From Trichomonas vaginalis G3 (Eukaryota; Parabasalia; Trichomonadida; Trichomonadidae), in assembly GCF_026262505.1 (NCBI RefSeq), contig NC_067208.1, positions 10,487,962 to 10,551,961 of the forward strand: a stretch of 64,000 bases of DNA, given 5' to 3'. The notes beneath the pieces are model-generated. The model worked only from the letters and a program-made list of their open reading frames with translations. It did not search any database and was not told the origin of the DNA. The position numbers and the translations under genes were made by a program. This document shows positions 29,110-39,183 of the stretch, piece after piece (the first letter of the stretch is position 1; the number at the start of each line of letters is the position of its first letter).

Positions 29110-30712
29110 ATGTACGCCGCTCAGAATATAACGCCAACAGTTTTGGATGCTATGAATGGAAATGTTTCCGAATGGTATAACGAATGCGACAATGCCATTA
29201 GAAGGTCAGAAATAGTTCCTGGAACTTACGAATATACAACTGCTGTTTCTTATGGAAACGTAGGTGAGTTTGGAGAAGGTTCTTCAACAACAGTAGATAT
29301 TGCTTGCGACAGGTTTCATATAATTTCTATTGACAACTCTTTCTTATACGTGGAACAAGACATTGAAATAAAACCTTCTGCCAAGTTGTCTGACAAGAAA
29401 GGTTGCAATGGAATTTTCTATGTCGGATACCAATATGCTCCAGAAGTTTTCATGGGATATAAGATATATTCTAACTCTGACTTAGTTCAAACAGTAACAT
29501 GGGCAAACTATGAATGGTTCGCTTTGAGAAACTCAGTACAACCACAAGCTAGAGAACAAACAGACCAGTATGCAACTATTGAGAAAATAAGAAGACTTGA
29601 CCCTAACGTTCCAGGAGTTTATGTTAACCTTTCTGGTTCAGATGGAAATGCTGCACTAAAGTAAAACTGAAACTTAGAGTTCCTTTGTCATCTTTCCTCA
29701 TCTTCAGGTTTTTAAGATACTTGCCAAACTGGGCAGGAAAAATTTCTATTGAACTTACTCCAAGCAAAAATAACTTAGTCATTGCACCAACACAAGACCC
29801 ATTCACTCTTACAGACGTAAAGGGAGCAAATCAAACGTCATTCGCCGAATTTTGCAAAGACAAAGTTGACTTAGACTTTGGTTTCTCAAACCTCAACACT
29901 GAAGTAAACTATTATTTCAATGCTGCTGGAACTGCTTGGGACCCAGTTAGTTCACATGCGAACAGTTTGAATGCAAGAGAATAGAAAGCAGACTTGCAGT
30001 CTATATGTTGGACCCAGATATTTCAAATGCTTTAGCTGCCAAATATATTGCAGTTCCACTTATGTTCCCTATACACCAAATATCTGTCAAAGACTTTGCA
30101 GGTGAAGTTGGAAACCAAATGGACCCAGGTGCAAGAACAGATATTGCTTTAACAACTGCAATGAAACATGCAGATACTATGTTTGTACTGTTCAGACGAA
30201 CTATAAATGACTATTCTTGTTTCTACAACCCTGGTATTAAATATCATATAAACATAGATGGCAAATATTATCCAAGAGAAGAATATTCTACAGTTGAGGA
30301 TATGAGGTCATACAACTTGACATTAGATGCTATGAACTTTAACAACAACTTCACAACAACCATTAACCCTGAAATGCAAAGTTCTATTATGCCATATGTG
30401 AAAGTATGGACTCATACAGGAGGTCAAAAAACTCAATATACAAATGGAGACCGTTCAAACTTTTGGCTTGGCATTCCATTTGCTGACTCAGAAGACTTTA
30501 TGGGTGGTATTTCAACTGTTGGTACAGTTCAAATACAATATACTGGTGACAGAGACGGTCCATATGAACTGAGAGCAAAGAAGTTTACAAAACCAATAGC
30601 ACTTTTCACGGAAGATGCTCTTTTGAAGATTCGTTCGATGAAACCTGCTGGGGCTCCTCAGATTGGCATAACGACAGCTTCCATCGAGCAGATTTTGGCA
30701 GCAGGTCAGTAA
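29110..30712 (+). pseudogene. Polinton 1 major capsid protein, double jelly-roll (broken)
   Basis: Spans about 530 codons, the usual size of Polinton major capsid proteins, and carries about two breaks. Features supporting the call are the beta-rich pattern, the YLPNWAGKISIEL-type strand-loop-strand in the first jelly roll, and the NFWLGIPFADSEDF/YELRAKKFT segments of the second. It is followed closely by small genes and the candidate penton, the usual morphogenesis neighbourhood. The assignment is by recognition of the fold pattern. Confidence 0.7.
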
Positions 30713-30738
30713 GTTGTTCTTGAACTGACTTCTCTCCG

Positions 30739-31025
30739 TCAAATATTGACAGTACGCCAGTTTTGACATAAAATTGTATTATAAACTTTACCTTTAGAAA
30801 TATCTGTAAGTTTTGTTGTTATATTTTTGTCTGCTTCAAGAACTTTCACCATTTCAGTTATACCAACTTTCTTTGCTTTATGAAAAATTTTGGTTCAGCA
30901 AATATTGCTATTCTATAACATTTACCATTGTTTGTATAAAGAACTATTCTGTCAATGTATTTGTATTGTTTGTGTGTGTAAACTTTGTTCTGCTTCAATT
31001 CGAAGAGATACTCGAATACGTCCAT
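30739..31025 (-). pseudogene. Polinton 1 small unknown gene (broken)
   Basis: The minus-strand frame begins MDVFEYLFELKQNKVYTHKQ and is lost partway, with about one break. It is divergent from and nearly abuts the gene at 31,044, which fits a shared promoter. No family is recognised. Confidence 0.35.
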
Positions 31026-31043
31026 CTTTTTATTCTAAGTAAA

Positions 31044-31549
31044 ATGTCATTTCCGAAAAATAGAAGCGTGAGTGTTTCAAAAGGTTTAATGGCGGTGGCA
31101 GATGTGAAGTTAAATTCACCAACTCAAACAAACAGTCAAAGTGTTGTTGTCAATGTCAAAGAAGAGATGTTGAAGTGGGGAAACCATACGAAGACGAAGA
31201 TGGTATAACAATAGTTCCTGTAAAAGAACAACCAACATACCCTGAAGTTAGCAGAGACTTAAGTTCTGTTGCAGATATTCGAAACGACTACCAACAACTT
31301 AAAGACAAACTTAAAACTCAGGAGAAGATTTGTCAAGCTTTGGGTATAATGTTAAACTTGGTCGAACACAACCCTGTAAAAGTGAACTCATATGTCATTG
31401 CACCTCATGAAGTTTTGAAAGAACTATTGAAACTTTTGACAGAGGCAGACGATATAAACATCAAAGAAATAGAACCCGACGTTAGTTGCTGTGGTGTTTC
31501 ATATAATGTCATTGACAAGATATACGTTATGAAAGGGGTGAAACGTTGA
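31044..31549 (+). pseudogene. Polinton 1 unknown protein with a coiled coil (broken)
   Basis: Remnant of a protein of about 165 residues starting MSFPKNRSVSVSKGLM, with a central coiled coil (RNDYQQLKDKLKTQEKI). It has about one break. It sits between the capsid gene and the candidate penton. Function is unknown. Confidence 0.4.
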
Positions 31550-31626
31550 ACTTAAAATATAGTTTCCCAGACGTTATAAAAATATTTGACGACCACAACA
31601 TTTCATTAAATTTATTTGCTAAGTAA

Positions 31627-32423
31627 ATGGCAGAAGACATAATGGTTTATACTATTACGACTAAAAACCCTGAGTCATATAATTCTATAACAACAAACTT
31701 ACAAAGTCCTCAAGGACGATATTGTAAACTAACCTTAAACACAATGACGACTAAAGCCTGTTTTGCTCTTTTGACACCAGAAGACTTTATTGTTGTGAAT
31801 GGTAAAAAATACTCCTTTGAAGATACTTACTCAGATATACCACCAACAGGTTTTGTTGACTTATTTAATACTTTAAGACGGTGTAACATGTGCTGCAACT
31901 AGAGCAGGTTTCATTATGTTTGGATGTCCGACTGAGTTTACTATAAACGATATGAGCTATAATACAAAACTTATTTCTGGTTTTTACTACCAACAGTTTC
32001 CTATAACAGGAAAAGGTGTCATACAAGGAATGTCTATTCCATTGACATTAAGCACACCAATTCTTATATATTGTTTCAAACTTAGGTTCAAAGTGTTATT
32101 CGAATGTCGACAGAAACTATTATGACCAAAAGATACTTATGCGTATAAACAATACTTTCTCTGCTGGTTTGCCTATTGTTCATTCGAATGCAGAATTTTC
32201 AACCTTAGTGAACTCAAACACTTTGGCAAGTATAACGTTGACATTAGTTGACGCAAACTTTGTTCCTGTAAAACTTTTATGTCCTATGTATTTGTCAATG
32301 ACGGCAGAAAGTTTCGAATTGGAAGATGCAACTGGTGAAAGTATTGTATTACAAGAACAACTTCAACAACAAATAGCTCAAGAACAACAAATGCAACAAA
32401 TGGAACAACAAAGTCAAGAATAA
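31627..32423 (+). pseudogene. Polinton 1 candidate penton/minor capsid protein (broken)
   Basis: About 265 codons of beta-rich sequence ending SITLTLVDANFVPV and a Gln-rich tail, with about three breaks. The size, the position just after the major capsid gene and the jelly-roll-like end strand suit the single jelly-roll penton of Polintons. The call is tentative. Confidence 0.4.
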
Positions 32424-32453
32424 AAAAATAATATTTTTTTTATTTTTATAAAA

Positions 32454-33681
32454 ATGTACAGAATAGATGTTTCAGATTTTTATGACTTCCAAGCATTCAG
32501 AAATATGTGTCCATTTCGAGACTATAACAAAGCAGTCGAGAATTTGAAACGTTTAGTCATTTATGTCGACTCTGCCCCAGAATGTTATGTATGAAAGAAT
32601 GGGATGTGTCTTTAACAAACCTAAAGCGACAATAGTTTCAGAACAAGAATGTAGACAGAAACTTAAGAAAATAAAAGTCGTACAAGTTGGTATGAAGATG
32701 TTAGATGCTTGGGATATCTTATTGTCAAAGTTAGAAGATTTTTCAGTTCGTGGTATAAAGTTCTATACACCATCTCCAAACTTCTATTCTATCTTCACTG
32801 GATATAAATATGAACAAGTAGAATGGAAAGAAAATGTTATAGAAGCTTGGTTAGACCATGTCAAAGAAATTATATGCAATGGAAACGAAAGAGTCTATGA
32901 GTATATCTTATGTTGGTTTGCAAACATCTTACAACATCCAAGTGCTAAAAATGAAACTGCTCTCATCATAATTGGAAAACAAGGAACAGGTAAGAACACT
33001 TTCTTTACAGATATCTTATGCAAACTGTTAGAGGCTATTCGAACCCGAATATGACAAACTTAGAAAACATCTGCGGTAAATTTAACTCTTCAATAGAGAA
33101 TATGAAACTTATAGTATGTAACGAACTTCAAAGTATAGATACAACAAAGGTTTTAAACTCAGATGCTTTGAAGAGTCTTATAACAGACAAAGTTGGAGTT
33201 GTTGAAAGAAAGTATAAAGACCAAAGAGTTTGTGAAAATGTTGCAAACTTCATTATGGTTTCAAACAATGTTGTTCCGATGAAGTTAGAAAGTTCTGACA
33301 GAAGATATGTAGTTGTCAGAACGTCAGATTCTCATATGCAAGATACAGAATATTTTGACGACTTAGCAGAAACTTTGACATCTGACTTTTACAACCACTT
33401 GTTCTCATATTTCATGACATTAGATATTTCTAAGTTCAATCCAAGACAAATTCCACATAGAAGAGACAAACATTGTTAGAAGCAAACAAGAGTGTATATG
33501 AACTGTTCATAGATGAACTGACTTTGTGTCATTAGATGAAAGGTCATTGTACGATTCATATAAACAATATTGTCAAGAATATGGTTATATGGCAGCGTCT
33601 AAACGAACATTCTTGGCAAATGTCAAAAATCTTTTAGATGTTCAGAACGGCGTATATACAAAGAAAAATTTTTCTGAGTAA
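32454..33681 (+). pseudogene. Polinton 1 SF3 (D5-like) helicase (broken)
   Basis: About 405 codons with the superfamily 3 helicase order: Walker A (GKQGTGKNTF), a B-type motif (VCNELQ) and motif C (MVSNNVVPMKLESSDRR). Such helicases drive replication in D5-type virus systems. It carries about three breaks. An SF3 helicase is not a universal Polinton gene, so its presence marks a subgroup. Confidence 0.7.
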
Positions 33682-33717
33682 ATTTTAAAAAAAATATTTT
33701 TTTATCCGATAGAAAAG

Positions 33718-34136
33718 ATGGCAAAATTCATCTCAGTAAATAAGTACATGACAGAAGTCAAAATAAGTTAGCTCCATTCGCATATTTGAATGTTTACTTC
33801 TACAATTTTGAAAAGTCTACATTTGACAAAATTTGGAACATTGCACCAGTTAAGTTTGCTGTTGTTAGAAAAAGTGGTGCAACTTTTGAAGACTTAGACA
33901 TAGAAGGTTTGTTAGCAGTCAAAGAAAATTTTGACAGAAAGTTCTCAAAACTCGAAGAAGGCAAAGCATACAAACTTGTTATACCTTATGAACCAAAGAA
34001 AGCAGACGACTATGAATATTATGAGTCTAAGATAGTTGAAGTTCAAGGTAAATTGGGTAAAAAGATTTTAGAGTCTAAGCCAGTGTTTGCTCCTAAAGAG
34101 GAAGAGAACATTGACATTGACCCAGAAATGTTCTAA
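33718..34136 (+). pseudogene. Polinton 1 unknown protein (broken)
   Basis: About 140 codons. The C-terminal part (YKLVIPYEPKKADDYEYYESK) is rich in Lys/Glu/Tyr with an acidic end. It has about one break. It lies between the helicase and the ATPase. The family is not recognised; a small DNA-binding protein is possible. Confidence 0.35.
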
Positions 34137-34186
34137 AAATAAAATTTTATTTTTACATGTCAAATTTCTTTTTCTCTGGAACTGGT

Positions 34187-34609
34187 TCAGGTTCTTTTTT
34201 CTCTTCTTCTACTTTCTTTTCTTTCTTCTCTCTCTTCTTCTTCTTCTTCTGGTGGAGTTATGTCAAATTTCTCCGAACCATATTTCTGTAAAAGTTCTTT
34301 GTCCTTTAATAGCTCTTCTATTCTGTTTTCTATTTCATCTTCAAGAACAGCGCATGTGCCTTCTTTGCATTCTAAGAACTTTTGTTGGACTTCATCTTTC
34401 CAATCGGCGTCATCTCTGTCAACAAGTCTGTCATTGACAAATTTTAAGACTGCTCTGCTTAATGTTTTATGGTTCTTGTCATATTCCCAGAAACAGAACT
34501 TTAGAACAAATTCACCTTTCTTGTTTACACTATGTAAGATTTTATGGTCGACAGATGTTTTGCTGTCGAAAAGCTTGTCTCGAATATAGATAGCGAAATC
34601 GCTAGACAT
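34187..34609 (-). CDS. Polinton 1 unknown protein, acidic/basic C terminus (140 aa)
   Basis: The ORF looks whole. Its compact N-terminal domain (FAIYIRDKLFDSKTSVDHKIL) is followed by a Glu/Arg-rich tail (PPEEEEEEREERKESRRREK). It overlaps neither neighbour and lies divergent from the ATPase. Function is unknown. Confidence 0.5.
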   Translation of the reverse strand: MSSDFAIYIRDKLFDSKTSVDHKILHSVNKKGEFVLKFCFWEYDKNHKTLSRAVLKFVNDRLVDRDDADWKDEVQQKFLECKEGTCAVLEDEIENRIEELLKDKELLQKYGSEKFDITPPEEEEEEREERKESRRREKRT

Positions 34610-34645
34610 TTTCTAAAAGATAAAATTTTTAATTTTTCTAAAAAT

Positions 34646-35517
34646 ATGTTAGAAAAAAAGTTTGCTGACATTGACAAGAAATTTGAGAATGTTTTAAACA
34701 AGAACAAGAGGAAGTTGGAAAATGCTCAGATAAAACCCATACATGACAAGTTCTATTTGCTCAGAATGGTATAACAGGTCTAATTGCACCGCCTGGGTCG
34801 GGTAAGACTTTCACTTATCTTAAAATGGCTGCACAACAACAAGAACTAGATGAGAAGAACCCATTCTATGAGTTAGTTAGTCATTTGTAGTACTTCTGGT
34901 CAATTTGACCAAACCGTCAATTCGTTCAAAGATATTAAAAAAGTCTAAGTTAGTATGTAAAAGACTCTGAGTTGTTAGATTGGATAAAGAAGTACCAAAG
35001 AAGAGTTTTGAAGTACAATGCTATAAATGAGTATGTCAATTCGAAGTTTAAAGACCCAAATGAGGAAATGCAGAGAATATTAGAGAAGAAACACTTCAGA
35101 AACAAACAGAAAGAGATAGAATACATTTCGAAGAAATTGCAATCTTACGATTGGAAGACTTACCCTCATAGATGTCTTCTTATTTTAGATGACTTTGCTT
35201 CTCATCCTTTGTTAAAGAACAGAGAACAAGATATGTGTCGAATTCTTAAGAAGCTCAGACACTTTAACATCTCAGTTGTCATTTGTGTACAGACAGCAAA
35301 GAGTTTAAGTAAGGATGTTAAAAGAATACTTACTGATATCATACTTTTCCCTGGATTGTCCGAAGACGATTTCATGGAACTTATGAAAGAGTCCATGGCA
35401 GGTAAGTTTGACAGACATGAACTATGGGAGAAGTACAAAGTCATACAAGACCCTCATACTTCTTTCAGAATTCATATCTACGCAAACAAAGTTCAAATTG
35501 TAAAAAGTCAAGCTTGA
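34646..35517 (+). pseudogene. Polinton 1 A32-like genome-packaging ATPase (broken)
   Basis: About 290 codons with Walker A (APPGSGKTF), Walker B (CLLILDDFA) and the downstream VVICVQTAKSL strand of FtsK/HerA-type packaging ATPases, which pump DNA into capsids. It carries about two or three breaks. The last 38 bp of this gene region are repeated at 37,121-37,158. Confidence 0.75.
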
Positions 35518-35617
35518 AAAATAAAGAGTTTTGGCGACCAGGGTTTTTTCACTACTCGCTGTTCTTCTCTCGGTTTTCCGAGGGAAGCAAGCATATGAGG
35601 AAATTCATGATTTTTGT

Positions 35618-35895
35618 TGCTGAATTCAATAAAAATATATTTTAGGTGAAGAGGTGAGATTTCACCTCTTTTTTCACCTGTTTTTTCACCTCAGTTATTT
35701 TATAAGCGTTTCACATGGTAAACGTTATTTTTTAAATTTTGTGAAAACTCAACGGTTTGACACAAGCCCTAAAAATTATTTTACTCAGAATTTTGTTGCT
35801 GAATTCAATAAAAATATATTTTAGGTGAAGAGGTGAGATTTCACCTCTTTTTTCACCTCTTTTTTCACCTGTTATTTTATAAGCGTTTTACATGA
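35618..35895. repeat. Palindromic AGGTGA/TCACCT repeats, left set
   Basis: There are two direct copies of a unit: GCTGAATTCAATAAAAATAT, then TTTTAGGTGAAGAGGTGAGA, then TTTCACCTC and further TTTTTTCACCT iterations. Each can fold through GAGGTGAGATTTCACCTC. Confidence 0.75.
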
Positions 35896-36818
35896 ATTGT
35901 ATGATGTATATTTGAAATCCTAAACAATTTCGTAGCTTCTATTTCTTCTGTCAGTACATCGAATGTTTTAACGATACCGAAAGTTTCTTTATACTTCTTC
36001 TTGACGTCAGATAGAAGGAAATCTTCTGCTGTTGGATAGTTTTTATTAAGAAATGTCAACATATCCATTTTATCTTCTGCTGGCTTTTCTGCTTCTTTCT
36101 TTAAGTCTGCATAGTCGTTTCGCATTCTTTCTATCTCTTTGACTGAGTAGTTATATTTCCTCATTGCTGCTTTACATTTTGAACATTGCGGGTTCATTTT
36201 TGCGTTATATTCTGAAACCTTACCTGCTAAAACAACTAAGGCGTCAATTGCTCTCTTCATCTCGAACATAGCGGGTCTTATTTGTTCGTTCCATACCTTA
36301 CCCCTACTATCTTTATCTCTTATTTCCCAAACACATTTTGCAACTAATGAAACAAAGTTGTCGTAGGTCTTAAATTCTTCGGATTTGTAAAGGTCAGAGA
36401 TGTTCTTATATAACATGTCGCAATCTTTGTCCATAACTTTATGGTTGCAATGAAAACCAAGGAATTCATAATTTACCTTTCGTATGAACTTCTTTATTTC
36501 TACTGAGTCAGTAACTTTAACTTCAATTTCGTCGAATTCAGGAATAGTGAGTTTTTGTTGTTGGATTTCAGGCAATTTGGGTAAATGGTCAATAATGTCC
36601 TGCATTTCATAAAGATACTGTTCATTTGTTTCATCTTTCGCACTACAGTCTAAATTACTTGTTAAAAGTTCTTGCTTTATCTTCTGGATTTTTGTTTCGA
36701 AAGTATATGAAGAAGGAATGAAGTTTTTCATCTCTACCAACATAGATGTTGGATTCATAACTAACGAGTTTGGTGCTGTAGTTGTTTGAACTGTTGTTGT
36801 GCCGATTGTTGAAATCAT
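35877..36818 (-). CDS. Unknown protein inside the nested insert (313 aa)
   Basis: The ORF looks whole, starting MISTIGTTTVQTTTAPNS. It is mostly helical with a C-x-x-C pair (QCSKCKAAM) near residue 210 and a coiled coil after it (EIERMRNDYADLKKEAEK). The gene is flanked on both sides by inverted palindromic repeats. It is not recognised. It could be cargo of the insert or an ordinary Polinton gene displaced by repeats. Confidence 0.5.
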   Translation of the reverse strand: MISTIGTTTVQTTTAPNSLVMNPTSMLVEMKNFIPSSYTFETKIQKIKQELLTSNLDCSAKDETNEQYLYEMQDIIDHLPKLPEIQQQKLTIPEFDEIEVKVTDSVEIKKFIRKVNYEFLGFHCNHKVMDKDCDMLYKNISDLYKSEEFKTYDNFVSLVAKCVWEIRDKDSRGKVWNEQIRPAMFEMKRAIDALVVLAGKVSEYNAKMNPQCSKCKAAMRKYNYSVKEIERMRNDYADLKKEAEKPAEDKMDMLTFLNKNYPTAEDFLLSDVKKKYKETFGIVKTFDVLTEEIEATKLFRISNIHHTIHVKRL

Positions 36819-36889
36819 ATTTTTTATACAAAATAAAAAAATAAATAAAATAAAAAATAAAACTAACTTTATTTTTTATTTCGGGAAAA

Positions 36890-37125
36890 TTCATGAGGTG
36901 AAAAAACAGGTGAAAAAAGAGGTGAAATCTCACCTCTTCACCTAAACATTATTTTTGTCTGATTTACGCTCATTACGATGAAGTTTCGACAAAACATTTA
37001 CGTTCATGTTTGACAAAACATTTACGATGAAATCATGAAAATTCATGAGGTGAAAAAACAGGTGAAAAAAGAGGTGAAATCTCACCTCTTCACCTAAACA
37101 TTATTTTTGCTGAATTCAGCAACAA
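36890..37125. repeat. Palindromic AGGTGA/TCACCT repeats, right set (inverted)
   Basis: Two copies in the opposite orientation to the left set (TTCATGAGGTGAAAAAACAGG ... CTCACCTCTTCACCTAAAC), separated by GACAAAACATTTACG-type repeats. The same GACAAAACATTTACG sequence forms the tandem array at the left end of the second Polinton. Confidence 0.7.
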
Positions 37126-37172
37126 AGTTCAAATTGTAAAAAGTCAAGCTTGAAAAATCTAAGTGTTTAGTC

Positions 37173-37364
37173 TTAGTAAGATGGTAGCTTCTTAAAGCAT
37201 ATGCCGTCCTTGAGTTTTAGGTACGTGAAGAGAAGTACAATGAATTCAATTACGAGTACAATTGCAATGACAACTAAGGCAACTATTTTTGTCTTTTGCC
37301 AGCAAGGGTACTTCTTCTCTTCCAATGGTTCGGCAGAACTATACTCACTCATGAGAAATGCCAA
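37173..37364 (-). CDS. Polinton 1 small single-pass membrane protein (63 aa)
   Basis: Looks whole. One TM helix (KIVALVVIAIVLVIEFIVLLF) lies between a short acidic N terminus and a basic C-terminal tail. A second ATG four codons in (MSEYSS) may be the true start. Divergent from the gene at 37,397. Function is unknown. Confidence 0.45.
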   Translation of the reverse strand: MAFLMSEYSSAEPLEEKKYPCWQKTKIVALVVIAIVLVIEFIVLLFTYLKLKDGICFKKLPSY

Positions 37365-37396
37365 AACGGTTTAATAGAAAAAGTGTCATTTTTTTC

Positions 37397-37591
37397 ATGT
37401 CCGAAGACTCGAAGGTGCAACACTTCCAAAATACCGACGAACTCAGAAGAGCAGCATGGCAGTATGTTCTTGACAACTTCTTTGAGTTCTCCAGGAACAC
37501 CTTGGAAAATGCTGAAGAACTCCGACACAGAGAATTTGGAGAAATTGCACTCCAATACTACCTTGACAAACAAAGGGTAAACAAAGGGTAA
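37397..37591 (+). CDS. Polinton 1 small unknown protein (64 aa)
   Basis: The ATG at 37,397 (MSEDSKVQHF) is preceded at 37,386 by a trichomonad Inr, TCATTTTTTT, which favours it over an upstream in-frame ATG. The protein is short and helical. The family is unknown. Confidence 0.5.
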   Translation: MSEDSKVQHFQNTDELRRAAWQYVLDNFFEFSRNTLENAEELRHREFGEIALQYYLDKQRVNKG

Positions 37592-37631
37592 AATAAGACT
37601 AAAAACTTAACGTTTAAAAAGTGACATTTTT

Positions 37632-37832
37632 ATGAGCTCCGAGTCACCGAGAAAACTTGGTCAGATGTTAGCAGCTTACTTCCCCGAGGAGGATGGAAGC
37701 GTTACATACGTAAGGTTCAAAAACAACGAACCTGGAATTGCGTACCAAATTCGCAATTACATGACCATGGAAGAGTACGAAAGGTTCCTACAAGAGAAAC
37801 CAGCTCTAAACAACTCAGAAAAGAAAGAATAA
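37632..37832 (+). CDS. Polinton 1 small unknown protein (66 aa)
   Basis: Looks whole, MSSESPRKLGQMLAAYF. A short leader (GTGACATTTTT) sits directly before the ATG. It belongs to a run of small, apparently intact genes from 37.1 to 40.5 kb. Function is unknown. Confidence 0.5.
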   Translation: MSSESPRKLGQMLAAYFPEEDGSVTYVRFKNNEPGIAYQIRNYMTMEEYERFLQEKPALNNSEKKE

Positions 37833-37860
37833 AAAGTTTAACTCGTAATTGTTTATTTTT

Positions 37861-38439
37861 TTACTTGTATGGGCAAGCTGCAAGAATGAAGTCGACTATC
37901 TCAGTCTTTGTCTTGACCAGTTGGACTGCTCTTGCGAGTACGTCTGTTTTGCGGTCTCCAGCTGGTGTCTGACCTTCGTAATTGCGCATGTTCTTGAGAG
38001 CTCCAGTTGTAAATGATTGTAAGATGAAGAGTCTCTCAGACTGCTTGAGGTAGTCTTCACGGTCACGAACCGAATCTGTGGTACGAGTCGAATCGGTCGA
38101 TTTGAGGGAAGAGACTGAAAGCCTGTCGTCTTCCATAGGGGCAGTAGCATAATCTTTGCGTAAGCGGTTCAGACCTTCCTCGAACTCTTGGTCTCTCTTG
38201 GATTGAGATTGGAATTGTGGGGCAGGGTTTTGCATAAACATCCAAGGGTTGGGGAAGTAAGGCATAGGCTGAGGAGGAGGGTAGTTCGGGAAGCCTTGTG
38301 GTAGGTAGTAACCTTGAGGTGGAAATTGGTAGTAATTTGGTGGAGGGACTTGCTGGAACTGAGGTTGCTGAGGTGCAGGGGCTGGTGCTTTAGGTTCCTC
38401 TGGTTTGGGAATCGGCTCGGTTGGTGGGACGTCGGACAT
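37861..38439 (-). CDS. Polinton 1 Pro/Gln/Tyr-rich protein (192 aa)
   Basis: Looks whole from ATG 38,439 (MSDVPPTEP). Residues 1-80 are a Pro/Tyr/Gln low-complexity region (PPPNYYQFPPQGYYLPQGF), and the rest is a charged helical domain. The start lies next to the 21-bp repeat array that separates it from the divergent gene at 38,776. Function is unknown. Confidence 0.5.
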   Translation of the reverse strand: MSDVPPTEPIPKPEEPKAPAPAPQQPQFQQVPPPNYYQFPPQGYYLPQGFPNYPPPQPMPYFPNPWMFMQNPAPQFQSQSKRDQEFEEGLNRLRKDYATAPMEDDRLSVSSLKSTDSTRTTDSVRDREDYLKQSERLFILQSFTTGALKNMRNYEGQTPAGDRKTDVLARAVQLVKTKTEIVDFILAACPYK

Positions 38440-38479
38440 TCGTTTGTGGCTTAACCGTCGGACCACAACGATAAAAATC

Positions 38480-38775
38480 TCTGCTCCTAGCAGTACTGCT
38501 ACTGACAGTAGCAGTACTTTTACTGACAGTAGCAGTACTTTTTCTGACAGTAGCAGTACTTTTTCTGACAGTAGCAGTACTTTTACTGACAGTAGCAGTA
38601 CTTTATCGTCGAAAACCCTCTCAAATTTTCCTTTTTACTGCTCCTAGCAGTACTTTTACTGCTCCTAGCAGTACTGCTACTGACAGTAGCAGTACTTTTT
38701 CTGACAGTAGCAGTACTTTTACTGACAGTAGCAGTACTTTTACTGACAGTAGCAGTACTTTTTCTGACAGTAGCA
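38480..38775. repeat. 21-bp tandem repeat array in a divergent promoter (Polinton 1)
   Basis: About eleven units share the core GACAGTAGCAGTAC joined by T-rich links, plus variant units with CTCCTAGCAGTAC. They fall in two blocks (about 38,506-38,604 and 38,636-38,775) split by unrelated sequence. Some junctions form the perfect palindrome CTGCTACTGACAGTAGCAG. The last unit runs into the ATG of the next gene. Confidence 0.8.
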
Positions 38776-39141
38776 ATGGTCGAGGTCGAACCGACCGACG
38801 AGGCAATTTACCTAATTGAAATTAACGAGCTTGTTAAAGACTTCCTCAGGCAGAATGTAAAAGGCAAGCTTGTTAACTGTTGGATAACGGGAAGGGCTGC
38901 CTTGAATCTCGAGACTTCGACTGGAATTCCAATTCAAATACCAGACGGGACAGCCTACGACGACATAAAGCAAGCAAAGAAAGAAGCTCTTCTCAAGTTC
39001 TTTGCCAAGCGTCCTTGGATACAACTTCCAACCAGAGAGAACCCTTTCCCAAGAATGAGCCAAATTCTCAAGGGTCTCCTTCACTTCTCGGGTCAGCCGT
39101 TCTACATAACCTGTGAAGGCGACATCCAACCAGTTCAGTAA
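38776..39141 (+). CDS. Polinton 1 unknown protein (121 aa)
   Basis: Looks whole, MVEVEPTDEAIYLIEINELV. A compact alpha/beta protein with no recognised motif. Its start codon is formed inside the last copy of the 21-bp repeat. Confidence 0.5.
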   Translation: MVEVEPTDEAIYLIEINELVKDFLRQNVKGKLVNCWITGRAALNLETSTGIPIQIPDGTAYDDIKQAKKEALLKFFAKRPWIQLPTRENPFPRMSQILKGLLHFSGQPFYITCEGDIQPVQ

Positions 39142-39183
39142 ACCTTAACGTTTAGAGTAAAAACATTTTTTTTCATTTTTTGA

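Larger units (their letters stand above)
35485..37158. mobile_element. Probable insert inside Polinton 1 bounded by a 38-bp direct repeat
   Basis: The ATPase 3' end (35,485-35,522) is exactly repeated at 37,121-37,158. Between the copies are two inward-facing sets of palindromic AGGTGA/TCACCT repeats (about 35,618-35,895 and 36,890-37,125) that are inverted relative to each other and flank one ORF on the minus strand. The layout is that of a nested unit with inverted ends. Its mobility is inference; a local duplication could leave the same picture. Confidence 0.5.

Noticed and set aside
38480-38775. CRISPR-like array
   Set aside because: The 21-bp units are joined by short T-rich links of constant content, with no unique spacers; the setting is a eukaryotic Polinton promoter.
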